NCBI RefSeq assembly: GCF_900091315.1
Contig: NZ_FLSP01000060.1
Location: 1 to 53,163, forward strand
Direction of reading: 5' to 3'
Source: Streptomyces sp. DI166
GTDB taxonomy: Bacteria > Actinomycetota > Actinomycetes > Streptomycetales > Streptomycetaceae
DNA length: 53,163 nucleotides
The notes beneath the pieces were generated by a model. The model had not been told where the DNA came from. It worked only from the letters and a program-made list of their open reading frames with translations, and searched no databases. Every line of letters starts with the position of its first letter. The stretch's first letter is position 1. This document shows, piece by piece, positions 8,520-17,027 of this stretch. Both the position numbers and the translations under genes were made by a program.

Positions 8520-10592
8520 ATGTCCCACGACGGCCCAGGACCTCGCGCGGTGGCGCGATCGGTCGTTTTCCTGACCGCGGGTGCGCTCGCGGTGCCGCTG
8601 CTGGCGGGATGCGCCTCCGAGGATCCCGCGGGCAAGCCACTCGCCGGGCCGGACATCGTCCCCGCCGCCCGTTCCCTGCTGGTCGACGGCGGCACCCTGC
8701 GCTGGGCGGTGGACTCCGTGCCGGAGACCCTGAACACCTTCCAGGCCGACGCCGACGCCACCACCTCCCGGGTCGCCCAGGCCGTACTGCCGTCGATGTA
8801 CCGCCTCGACGAGACGGGACGGCCCGAGATCAACCCCGACTACCTGGAGTCCGCGAAGGTCGTCGAGACCGAGCCCAAGCAGGTCGTGCTGTACAAGCTC
8901 AACCAGCAGGCCGTCTGGAGCGACGGCCGGGAGATCGGCGCCGCCGACTTCGCCGCCCAGTGGCGGGCGCTGTCCGGCAAGGACTCGGCCTACTGGACCG
9001 CCCGCAACGCCGGGTACGACCGCATCCAGCGCATCGAGCGCGGCGCCAACGACCTGGAGGTCAAGGTCACCTTCGCCCGCCCCTACGCGGACTGGCGCTC
9101 GCTGTTCTCGCCGCTGTACCCGAAGGAGGTCATGGGCACCCCGGACTCCTTCAACGACAGCGCCCGGCGCAAGCTGAAGATCACCGCCGGGCCCTTCCAC
9201 GTCCGCAAGCTCGACCGCAAGGACGACGAGATCACCCTGGCCCGCAACCCCCGCTGGTGGGGCAGACCGGCCAAGCTGGAGAAGATCGTGCTGCGCGCGG
9301 TGCCGCGCGACGAGCGCGCCGAGGCGCTGGCCGACGGGAAGGTCGACCTGGCCGAGATCGACTCCGGCACCGTGCGCCGCATCCGTCTGGCCGACCGCGC
9401 CGACGGCAGGAAGGACAAGGCGCAGAGCAAGAGCGAGCGCCGGCAGCAGGCCCTCAGGGGCTTCGAGGTGCGCAGCTCCCTGGAGCCCGCCTTCACCCAG
9501 CTCGCCCTCAACGGCTCCGAGGGCCCGCTCGCCGACGAACGGGTGCGCCGGGCGGTGGCCAGGGCACTGGACCGCGAGGAGATCGCCAAGGCCGTCCTCA
9601 AGCCCCTCGGACTGCCGGCCGAGCCCGTCGGCAGCCACCTGGCCCTCGCCGGACAGGCCGCCTACGCCGACAACAGCGGCGCCCTCGGCGACCAGGACAC
9701 CGCGGAGGCCCGGGCCCTGCTCGCGGACGCCGGATGGGTGCGCGGCGGCCCGGTCAAGGAGGAGAAGGCCGAGAAGGCGGCCGGGGCGGAGAAGGAGAAG
9801 GCCAAGGGGGAGAAGGAGAAGGGCAAGTCCGAGAAGGACGACGGCACCTACGTCGTCGGCGAGGACGACAAGGCGCCCACCGAGGCCGACCGCGAGAAGA
9901 AACGTCACGACCTCCAGCAGGGCAGCGCACCGGGCGCCTACGCCCCCAAGGGCACCGCCGCCCCCGCCGAGGCCGTCGCCAAGGCCGGCGCCACGCCCGC
10001 CGGTGCCGCGGCCGGTCCGCTGGCCAAGGACGGCAAGCCGCTCACCCTCCGCTTCGTCCTGCCCTCCGGGCCGGGCTCGGAGACCCTGCGGACGGTCGCC
10101 GAACGCATCCGGCGCATGCTCGACCGGGTCGGCATCCGCACCGAGCTGACCAAGGTCAAGGACGAGAGCTACTTCAAGGACCACATCGCCTCCGGCGAGT
10201 ACGACCTGGCCCTGTACTCCTGGCCCGCCTCCGCCTACCCCGCCACCGACGCCCGCCCGATCTACGCCAAGCCGGTCCCGGCGGCGGACGGCTCGCTGAA
10301 CGTGGAGCAGAACTACACCCGGGTCGGCACCGACCAGGTGGACCAGCTCTTCGAGCAGGCGATCTCCACCCTGAACGACTCCGCGCGCCGCAACCTGATC
10401 CGCAAGGCCGACTCCCGCATCTGGGCGGCGGCCGGGTCCATCCCGCTCTACCAGCGCCCGCAGCTCACCGCGGCCCGCAAGAACCTCGCCAACACCGGCG
10501 CCTTCGGTTTCCGGACCCCGGTCTACGAAGACATGGGCTTCCTGAAGAAGGGCGCGCGGCCGGCGCCGGGGGCCACCGCCTCCAAGAAGTAG
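8520..10592 (+). CDS. LpqW-like lipoprotein, peptide-binding (SBP family 5) fold
   Basis: A 690-residue secreted lipoprotein: basic N terminus, hydrophobic h-region and lipobox LLAGC with C31 as the lipidated residue. The rest is an extracytoplasmic solute-binding protein family 5 fold (ETLNTFQADAD, WSDGREIGAADFAAQWRAL, ARRKLKITAGPFHV, ADERVRRAVARALDREEIAK). There is no permease or ATPase next to it. By position next to typA and by fold it corresponds to mycobacterial LpqW (Rv1166), which is linked to lipomannan/phosphatidylinositol mannoside control rather than transport; whether that role holds here is inference. Odd feature: a low-complexity Lys/Glu stretch at about residues 412-445. The start has GGAGGTAAG about 7 nt upstream. 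Confidence 0.9.
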   Translation: MSHDGPGPRAVARSVVFLTAGALAVPLLAGCASEDPAGKPLAGPDIVPAARSLLVDGGTLRWAVDSVPETLNTFQADADATTSRVAQAVLPSMYRLDETGRPEINPDYLESAKVVETEPKQVVLYKLNQQAVWSDGREIGAADFAAQWRALSGKDSAYWTARNAGYDRIQRIERGANDLEVKVTFARPYADWRSLFSPLYPKEVMGTPDSFNDSARRKLKITAGPFHVRKLDRKDDEITLARNPRWWGRPAKLEKIVLRAVPRDERAEALADGKVDLAEIDSGTVRRIRLADRADGRKDKAQSKSERRQQALRGFEVRSSLEPAFTQLALNGSEGPLADERVRRAVARALDREEIAKAVLKPLGLPAEPVGSHLALAGQAAYADNSGALGDQDTAEARALLADAGWVRGGPVKEEKAEKAAGAEKEKAKGEKEKGKSEKDDGTYVVGEDDKAPTEADREKKRHDLQQGSAPGAYAPKGTAAPAEAVAKAGATPAGAAAGPLAKDGKPLTLRFVLPSGPGSETLRTVAERIRRMLDRVGIRTELTKVKDESYFKDHIASGEYDLALYSWPASAYPATDARPIYAKPVPAADGSLNVEQNYTRVGTDQVDQLFEQAISTLNDSARRNLIRKADSRIWAAAGSIPLYQRPQLTAARKNLANTGAFGFRTPVYEDMGFLKKGARPAPGATASKK

Positions 10593-10630
10593 CCCGGAGC
10601 CCGCCGAAAAGCCTCCCGTACCCCCTCCAA

Positions 10631-10669
10631 CCTGGGCAGAAGCGGCCCGGCGCGCCGCAGCTGCCCAGG
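10631..10669 (+). terminator. Hairpin between the lpqW-like gene and typA
   Basis: A 9-bp outer stem (10631-10639 with 10661-10669) and a 5-bp inner stem (10642-10646 with 10654-10658). It lies 38 nt after the lipoprotein stop and probably separates its transcript from typA. Confidence 0.55.
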
Positions 10670-10772
10670 CCCCGTACCATGGGGTGAGGCCGTGGCATGT
10701 CAAGCCCGGCAGGGCCCGCGTCACACGGAAGTACGCGCAGGCCGTCCTCACACTCCGGGAGAACGCCGCAAT

Positions 10773-12680
10773 ATGGCCACGCGCCACGACATTCGAAACG
10801 TCGCCATCGTCGCCCACGTCGACCACGGCAAGACCACCATCGTCGACGGCATGCTGAAGCAGGCCGGGGCCTTCGCCGCCCACCAGCTCGACTCGGTCGA
10901 CGACCGCATGATGGACTCGAACGACCTGGAGCGTGAGAAGGGCATCACGATCCTCGCCAAGAACACGGCGGTGAAGTACCACCCCAAGGACGGCGGGGAG
11001 CCCATCACGATCAACATCATCGACACCCCCGGCCACGCCGACTTCGGTGGTGAGGTCGAGCGCGGTCTGTCGATGGTGGACGGTGTCGTGCTGCTCGTCG
11101 ACGCCTCCGAGGGCCCGCTGCCGCAGACCCGCTTCGTGCTGCGCAAGGCGCTCCAGCAGCGGCTGCCCATCATCCTGTGCATCAACAAGACGGACCGTCC
11201 GGACTCCCGGATCGACGAGGTCGTCAACGAGACCTACGACCTCTTCCTCGACCTGGACGCCGACGAGGACCAGATCGAGTTCCCGATCGTCTACGCCTGC
11301 GGCCGCGACGGCATCGCCTCGCTGACCAAGCCCGACGACGGCACGGTCCCGGCGGACTCCGACAGCCTGGAGCCGTTCTTCTCCACCATCCTGCAGACCA
11401 TCCCGGCCCCGTCCTACGACGAGGACGCCCCGCTGCAGGCCCACGTCACCAACCTGGACGCGGACAACTTCCTCGGCCGTATCGCGCTGCTGCGCGTGCA
11501 CCAGGGCGAGCTGAAGAAGGGCCAGACGGTCGCGTGGATGAAGCGCGACGGCTCGGTGTCCAACGTCCGCATCTCCGAGCTGATGATGACCGAGGCGCTC
11601 ACCCGCAAGCCCGCCGAGAAGGCCGGCCCGGGTGACATCTGCGCGGTCGCCGGTATCCCCGAGATCATGATCGGCGAGACCCTGGCCGACCCCGAGAACC
11701 CCGTCGCGCTGCCGCTGATCACGGTCGACGAGCCCGCGATCTCGATGACCATCGGCACCAACACCTCCCCGCTGGTCGGCCGCGGCGGCACCGGCAAGGG
11801 CGCCGACGCCAAGGCGGCCGTCAAGGACCGCAAGGTCACCGCCCGCCAGGTCAAGGACCGTCTGGACCGCGAGCTGATCGGTAACGTCTCGCTGCGCGTG
11901 CTGGAGACCGACCGCCCGGACGCCTGGGAGGTGCAGGGCCGCGGTGAGCTGGCGCTGGCCATCCTCGTGGAGACCATGCGCCGGGAGGGCTACGAGCTGA
12001 CCGTCGGCAAGCCCCAGGTGGTCACCAAGGAGGTCGACGGCAAGGTCTACGAGCCGGTCGAGCGCATGACCATCGACGTGCCCGAGGAGCACATGGGCGC
12101 CGTCACGCAGCTCATGGGTGTCCGCAAGGGCCGGATGGACAACATGTCCAACCACGGCTCCGGCTGGGTGCGCATGGAGTTCGTGGTGCCCTCGCGCGGG
12201 TTGATCGGATTCCGGACGGAGTTCCTCACCCAGACCCGCGGAACCGGAATCGCCCACTCCATCCACGAGGGCCACGAGCCGTGGTTCGGCACGCTGACCA
12301 CCCGTAACAACGGCTCGCTGGTCGCCGACCGCTCCGGTGCCGTCACGGCGTTCGCGATGACGAACCTTCAGGAGCGCGGCGTGCTCTTCGTGGAGCCCGG
12401 CACCGAGGTGTACGAGGGCATGATCGTCGGCGAGAACAGCCGCTCCGACGACATGGACGTCAACATCACCAAGGAGAAGAAGCTCACCAACATGCGGTCG
12501 TCCACGGCCGATGTGGCCGAGTCGATCGTCCCGCCGCGCAAGCTCTCGCTGGAGCAGTCGCTGGAGTTCTGTCGCGACGACGAGTGCGTCGAGGTCACTC
12601 CCGAGGCCGTTCGCATTCGCAAGGTGAACCTGGACGCCCGCGAGCGCGCCCGCGCCGCGAGCCGCGCCAAGCACGGCTGA
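10773..12680 (+). CDS. typA: Translational GTPase TypA/BipA
   Basis: A 635-residue ribosome-associated GTPase of the elongation-factor family involved in ribosome assembly and stress growth. The G domain shows G1 AHVDHGKTT, G3 DTPGHADF and G4 NKTDRPDSR; EF-G-like domains and the BipA-specific C-terminal domain follow (RGTGIAHSIHEGHEPWFG, VDVNITKEKKLTNMRSS is within it). The ATG at 10773 with GGGAGA about 11 nt upstream gives the conserved start MATRHDIRNVAIVAHVDHG; an in-frame ATG 27 codons earlier has no family support. It is followed by a strong terminator. Confidence 0.97.
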   Translation: MATRHDIRNVAIVAHVDHGKTTIVDGMLKQAGAFAAHQLDSVDDRMMDSNDLEREKGITILAKNTAVKYHPKDGGEPITINIIDTPGHADFGGEVERGLSMVDGVVLLVDASEGPLPQTRFVLRKALQQRLPIILCINKTDRPDSRIDEVVNETYDLFLDLDADEDQIEFPIVYACGRDGIASLTKPDDGTVPADSDSLEPFFSTILQTIPAPSYDEDAPLQAHVTNLDADNFLGRIALLRVHQGELKKGQTVAWMKRDGSVSNVRISELMMTEALTRKPAEKAGPGDICAVAGIPEIMIGETLADPENPVALPLITVDEPAISMTIGTNTSPLVGRGGTGKGADAKAAVKDRKVTARQVKDRLDRELIGNVSLRVLETDRPDAWEVQGRGELALAILVETMRREGYELTVGKPQVVTKEVDGKVYEPVERMTIDVPEEHMGAVTQLMGVRKGRMDNMSNHGSGWVRMEFVVPSRGLIGFRTEFLTQTRGTGIAHSIHEGHEPWFGTLTTRNNGSLVADRSGAVTAFAMTNLQERGVLFVEPGTEVYEGMIVGENSRSDDMDVNITKEKKLTNMRSSTADVAESIVPPRKLSLEQSLEFCRDDECVEVTPEAVRIRKVNLDARERARAASRAKHG

Positions 12681-12703
12681 TCCGGCGGGAACCCTCCGCA
12701 AGG

Positions 12704-12750
12704 ACGAACGGCGCCGTACACCCCGTCCACGGGTGTACGGCGCCGTTCGT
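12704..12750 (+). terminator. Strong terminator after typA
   Basis: A perfect 20-bp inverted repeat (12704-12723 with 12731-12750) around a 7-nt loop, beginning 24 nt after the typA stop. Confidence 0.9.
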
Positions 12751-13381
12751 GTTCGAGGTGGGGAGCAACACTTGTGAGCGGAACGCGTAGAGCGTGGGGA
12801 CGGGGTTGGGGAGGAGCGAAGGAGGGTAGGGAAAACCCTCTGTCCGGCCGGGAGGTCTCGGCGGAGCAGCCTCGACGTACTAGCCTGCCGGGATGGCCTG
12901 CCCTTCCGTCAGTTGATCCGGGACATCCGCGGTCCATGGCTGACTGCCTTGCCGGACAGGCGCGCTGAGCGCGCGGCGGCTCTGGGGTACGCGTCGCACG
13001 GTGGCGGACACGCCATGCACGGCGGCCACCATATGTGCAATTCGATTTCCCGTTGCGAGTGTCCGGTATTCGGACATCCGACGCCGATAGGCGTGTAACA
13101 AGTCCGTTTCGCAGGGATCTTTCACCAAACACTTTGTCCGGGTTCCGGAAGATGTAGGGCCTAGCTGTGATCGAACCGATATCTCGGGGGTGTGGTTCGG
13201 CCGGTAGCGCATGGCAGATAGTTAGGCGCGTAGAGCTCGGCTGAACGGGTCACGCGCTGACGGCGCCGACTTACGAGCACGGGAGCACCTGACGATCTCC
13301 GACACCGGCGACGGGCGGTGGGCGGTGACATGTCGTGTGCTCCTCTTTGCGGTGAACCAATGGACTCATGAGGAGGAACCC
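12751..13381. other. Long non-coding upstream region of the first oligopeptide importer
   Basis: About 630 nt without a convincing gene. It holds a small inverted repeat TGTCCG-5-CGGACA (13060-13076) and stretches of lower G+C after 13030, typical of a regulated promoter/leader. Short open frames occur on both strands but lack ribosome sites and family resemblance. The size suggests several regulatory inputs to the importer operon; no promoter could be assigned with confidence. Confidence 0.5.
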
Positions 13382-14998
13382 ATGCGCGGTGCCAAGAGCG
13401 CCAAGTGGGTCGCGGGTGCGATAGTCGTCGCGCTGACCGCTACTGCCTGTGGTGGAAGCGACAGCGACAGCGAGGGGAAGAGCAAGGGCTCCGGCCTTGC
13501 CGGGTACGTCTCGATCGACGTCGGCGAGCCGCAGAAGCCGCTGATCCCGGCCGACACCAACGAGTCCAACGGCTCGTACGTCATCCAGTCCCTGTTCACC
13601 CAGCTCTTGGACTTCGACGCCAACGGCGAGATCGTCTACACGAACGCAGAGTCGGTCACCACCGAGGACTCGAAGACGTGGACGGTCAAGCTCAAGAAGG
13701 GCTGGAAGTTCCACAACGGTGAGGACGTCACCTCCAAGTCGTACATCGACGCCTGGAACTGGTACGCCAACATCAAGAACAACCAGCAGAACTCCTTCTG
13801 GTTCCAGGACATCAAGGGCTACGAGGACGTCCACCCGGAGAAGGGTGACCCGAAGGCCGAGGCCATGTCCGGTCTGAAGGTCGTGGACGACCACACCTTC
13901 ACCATCGAGCTGAAGTACACGATGCCGTACTTCAACTACAAGCTGGGCTACTCCACGTGGGCCCCGCTGCCCAAGGTCTTCTACGACGACCCGAAGGCGT
14001 TCGGCCAGAAGCCGGTCGGTAACGGTCCCTACACCTTCGAGAAGTGGGACCACAAGAAGCTCATCCAGGTCAAGGCCTGGGACGACTACAAGGGCCCGAA
14101 CAAGGCCAAGAACAAGGGCGTTCAGTTCAAGGCGTACACGACGCTTGAGGCCGCCTACAAGGACGTCGTCTCCGGCAACCTGGACATGATCCGCCAGGTC
14201 GGCCCGACGGACCTGCCGAAGTACAAGCAGGACCTGGGCGACGGCGCCATCGAGCAGCCGTACGCGGCCATCCAGACGCTGACCCCGGCCTTCTACTCCA
14301 AGACCTTCAAGGACATCGACCCGAAGGTCCTCCAGGGTCTGTCGATGGCGATCGACCGCGAGACGATCACCAAGACGGTTCTGAACAACACCCGCACGCC
14401 GGCCAAGTCCTTCACCCCGCCCGGCGTCAAGGGCAACCAGGACCTGGACACCGACGTGTTCACGTACGACCCGAAGAAGGCCAAGGAGCTCGTCGAAGAG
14501 GGCGGCGGCGTTCCGGGTAACAAGTTCACCATCCAGTACAACACTGACGGTGGACACAAGGAATGGGTGACCGCGGTCTGCGAGTCCATCCGTAACGCCA
14601 CCGGTGTCGACTGCGTCGGTGACCCCAAGCCGGACTTCGCCACGGACCTTGAGGCTCGTGACAACGACCAGGTGAAGGGCATGTACCGCGGTGGCTGGGT
14701 CGCCGACTACCCGGTCAACGCCAACTTCATGAAGGAGCTGTACCACACCACGGCCGAGGCCAACAACGGTCGCTTCTCCAACAAGGAGATCGACAAGCTG
14801 ATGAACGAGGCGGACCAGGCCTCGTCCCTGGAAGAGTCCGTCAAGGCGTTCCAGGAGGTCGAGAAGAAGCTGGTCGAGCACATGCCGGCCATCCCGCTCT
14901 GGTACTACCGCATCAACGGCGGCCACGGTAAGAACGTCGACAACGTGAACGTCGACTTCCACGGTGACCTCGAAGTGTGGGCCGTCACCACCAAGTAA
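13382..14998 (+). CDS. Oligopeptide ABC importer, substrate-binding lipoprotein (BldKB-like, cluster 1)
   Basis: A 538-residue lipoprotein of the SBP family 5. The signal peptide ends in a TATAC lipobox with the cysteine near residue 22, followed by a Ser/Asp-rich linker. Family motifs are TWTVKLKKGWKFHNGEDVTS, NGPYTFEKWD, LSMAIDRETITKTVL and MPAIPLWYY. The ATG at 13382 is chosen for its strong GAGGAGGAAC site 4-13 nt upstream. It is first in a five-gene operon just after typA, the position held in S. coelicolor by bldK, whose importer takes up an extracellular peptide needed for aerial growth. In S. coelicolor I recall a permease gene preceding bldKB, so the order differs here; orthology is likely but not proven. 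Confidence 0.88.
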   Translation: MRGAKSAKWVAGAIVVALTATACGGSDSDSEGKSKGSGLAGYVSIDVGEPQKPLIPADTNESNGSYVIQSLFTQLLDFDANGEIVYTNAESVTTEDSKTWTVKLKKGWKFHNGEDVTSKSYIDAWNWYANIKNNQQNSFWFQDIKGYEDVHPEKGDPKAEAMSGLKVVDDHTFTIELKYTMPYFNYKLGYSTWAPLPKVFYDDPKAFGQKPVGNGPYTFEKWDHKKLIQVKAWDDYKGPNKAKNKGVQFKAYTTLEAAYKDVVSGNLDMIRQVGPTDLPKYKQDLGDGAIEQPYAAIQTLTPAFYSKTFKDIDPKVLQGLSMAIDRETITKTVLNNTRTPAKSFTPPGVKGNQDLDTDVFTYDPKKAKELVEEGGGVPGNKFTIQYNTDGGHKEWVTAVCESIRNATGVDCVGDPKPDFATDLEARDNDQVKGMYRGGWVADYPVNANFMKELYHTTAEANNGRFSNKEIDKLMNEADQASSLEESVKAFQEVEKKLVEHMPAIPLWYYRINGGHGKNVDNVNVDFHGDLEVWAVTTK

Positions 14999-15033
14999 GA
15001 GGATCTCGGAACCTCTTTCCACTCGGCCGAAAA

Positions 15034-15059
15034 CCCGCCGCCGCTCCGGCGGCGGCGGG
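15034..15059 (+). terminator. First intercistronic hairpin after the cluster 1 binding protein
   Basis: A perfect 11-bp G+C stem (15034-15044 with 15049-15059) with a TCCG tetraloop, 36 nt after the binding-protein stop. As the permease genes follow in the same direction, it likely acts as a partial terminator or as a 3' stabiliser that keeps binding-protein mRNA in excess. Confidence 0.7.
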
Positions 15060-15068
15060 GAGGTTCGT

Positions 15069-15098
15069 GGGGCCGTCTCGTGACCAAGAGACGGCCCC
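15069..15098 (+). terminator. Second intercistronic hairpin after the cluster 1 binding protein
   Basis: A perfect 11-bp stem (15069-15079 with 15088-15098) with an 8-nt loop, 10 nt beyond the first hairpin and about 33 nt before the permease start. Together the two form a tandem attenuator-like element. Confidence 0.7.
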
Positions 15099-15131
15099 CC
15101 ACCTGCGTTAAAACCCCTCACGGAGGCACCT

Positions 15132-16061
15132 ATGGGGCGCTATGTCGCACGACGACTGCTCCAGATGATCCCGGTCTTCATCGGGTCAACCTTGATCATC
15201 TTCTGTATGATGTACGCCCTGCCCGGCGACCCCGTCCGGGCCATGATGGGGGATCAGGCGTACGACCCGGCGGTCGTCGCGAACATCAAGAAGGACCTCG
15301 GTCTTGATCAGCCGCTGCTCCAGCAGTACGCGAACTACATGGCTGGGCTGGTCCAGGGTGACTTCGGCACCCAGATCGCCAGTCAGCGGCCCATCAGCGA
15401 CGTCATCGGCGACGCGTTCCCGGTCACCCTCAGACTGACGATCTTCGCCTTCACCTTCGTCACGCTCGTGGGCATCGGCCTCGGCCTCATCGCCGGCCTG
15501 CGCCCCGACACGCTGCGGGACCGCGGACTGTTGACGCTGACGCTGTTCCTCGTCTCCATGCCGTCCTTCGTGCTGGGCTTCCTGCTGCAGTACCTGCTCG
15601 CGTTCAAGTGGAACGTCACCACCCCCACGGTGACCGATTCCACGGACTTCTCCCAACTCGCGCTTCCCGCCACCGTGCTGGCGTCGCTCTCCCTCGCCTA
15701 TGTCGCCCGGCTGACCCGCACGTCGATCGCGGAGAACCTGCGTTCCGACTACATGCGCACCGCCGTCGCCAAGGGGTTGCCGCGTCGCCGCGTCATCGGC
15801 GTCCACCTGCTGCGTAACTCCCTGATCCCCGTCGTCACCTTCCTCGGTATCGAGATCGGCAGCCTGATGACCGGCGCCATCGTCACCGAGGGCATCTTCA
15901 ACGTGCGCGGTATCGGTATCGAGATCTACGAGGCGCTCACCCGGCGCGAGGGCGCCACGGTCGTGGGCATCGCCTCGCTGATGGTGCTCATATACCTCGC
16001 CGCCAGCTTGATCGTCGACCTGCTCTACGCGGTCCTGGACCCGAGGATCCGGTATGCCTGA
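15132..16061 (+). CDS. Oligopeptide ABC importer, permease (DppB/OppB type, cluster 1)
   Basis: A 309-residue inner-membrane permease with about six helices, beginning MGRYVARRLLQMIPVFIGS as is typical for the OppB/DppB subfamily. The cytoplasmic EAA loop that contacts the ATPases is visible around residues 197-225 (YMRTAVAKGLPRRRVIGVH). GGAGG lies 6-7 nt before the ATG. It ends with an 8-nt overlap (ATGCCTGA) with the next permease gene, indicating coupled translation. Confidence 0.94.
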   Translation: MGRYVARRLLQMIPVFIGSTLIIFCMMYALPGDPVRAMMGDQAYDPAVVANIKKDLGLDQPLLQQYANYMAGLVQGDFGTQIASQRPISDVIGDAFPVTLRLTIFAFTFVTLVGIGLGLIAGLRPDTLRDRGLLTLTLFLVSMPSFVLGFLLQYLLAFKWNVTTPTVTDSTDFSQLALPATVLASLSLAYVARLTRTSIAENLRSDYMRTAVAKGLPRRRVIGVHLLRNSLIPVVTFLGIEIGSLMTGAIVTEGIFNVRGIGIEIYEALTRREGATVVGIASLMVLIYLAASLIVDLLYAVLDPRIRYA

Positions 16062-17016
16062 CAAGACCATCGAGAAGACGGTCGACGCCCTTCCGGGCGA
16101 CTCCGGGAGGACCGCCGTCGCCGCCATGACCGACGCCGGCCCGGCTCCCGAGAAGGCGCGCAGCCTGTGGTCCGACGCCTGGCACGACCTGCGGCGCAAC
16201 CCGCTGTTCCTGATATCGGCCGTGCTGATCGTGTTCCTGCTGGTGATGGCGGCCTGGCCGGGACTGTTCACCAGCGCCTCACCGCGCCATGCCGACCTGG
16301 CCAAGCACTACCTGGGCGCGCCGAACTGGACCAACTTCTTCGCTGCGGACTGGTTCGGCTACGACGTCCAGGGCCGTTCGATATACGCCCGGGTCGTCTA
16401 CGGTGCCCGCGCCTCGATCACCGTCGGTGTGGGCGTCACCGTCGCCGTCACCGTTCTCGGCACGGTCATCGGCATGATCGCCGGCTACTTCGGCGGCTGG
16501 ACCGACACCCTGCTCTCGCGGGTGACCGACATCTTCCTCGGCATCCCGTTCCTGCTCGGTGCCCTGGTGATCCTCAACTCCTTCGACGACCGCACCGTGT
16601 GGGTCGTCATCATGGCGCTCGCCTTCCTGGGCTGGACCCAGATCGCCCGTGTCGCCCGCGGTGCCGTGATCACCGTCAAGCAGTCGGACTACGTGGTGGC
16701 CGCCAAGGCGCTCGGTGCCTCGACCACCCGGATCATGTTCCGGCACATCCTGCCCAATGCTGTCGCGCCCATCATCGTGGTGGCGACCATCGCGCTCGGC
16801 GGTTACATCGCGGCCGAGGCCACCCTGTCCTTCCTGGGCGTGGGCCTTGGTGACTCGGCCGTGTCCTGGGGCGGCGACGTGGCGCGTGGACGTGAGCAGC
16901 TCCGCATTGCCCCCCACACCCTGCTCGTCCCGTCGGTGATGGTCTCGATCACGGTGCTCTCGTTCCTGATGTTCGGCGATGCGGTACGCAACGCCCTCGA
17001 CCCCAAGCTGCGCTGA
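16054..17016 (+). CDS. Oligopeptide ABC importer, permease (DppC/OppC type, cluster 1)
   Basis: A 320-residue permease of the OppC/DppC subfamily: about 40 hydrophilic residues, the family motif SLWSDAWHDLRRNPLF, then about six helices. The EAA loop is near residues 205-240 (YVVAAKALGASTTRIMFRHI) and the conserved segment ATLSFLGVGL follows. It overlaps the previous gene by 8 nt and is 11 nt from the first ATPase gene, so all belong to one operon. It forms the membrane channel with the preceding permease. Confidence 0.94.
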   Translation: MPDKTIEKTVDALPGDSGRTAVAAMTDAGPAPEKARSLWSDAWHDLRRNPLFLISAVLIVFLLVMAAWPGLFTSASPRHADLAKHYLGAPNWTNFFAADWFGYDVQGRSIYARVVYGARASITVGVGVTVAVTVLGTVIGMIAGYFGGWTDTLLSRVTDIFLGIPFLLGALVILNSFDDRTVWVVIMALAFLGWTQIARVARGAVITVKQSDYVVAAKALGASTTRIMFRHILPNAVAPIIVVATIALGGYIAAEATLSFLGVGLGDSAVSWGGDVARGREQLRIAPHTLLVPSVMVSITVLSFLMFGDAVRNALDPKLR

Positions 17017-17027
17017 GGGAGGCGTAC

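Noticed and set aside
8460..12701. A 1413-codon open frame on the minus strand across the lpqW-like gene and typA
   Set aside because: It is antisense to two clear genes. Such frames come from extreme G+C at third codon positions; the composition has no family resemblance and no ribosome site.
12880..13212. A 110-codon minus-strand frame in the importer leader
   Set aside because: No ribosome site, no recognisable domain, and Arg/Pro-rich composition typical of chance frames.
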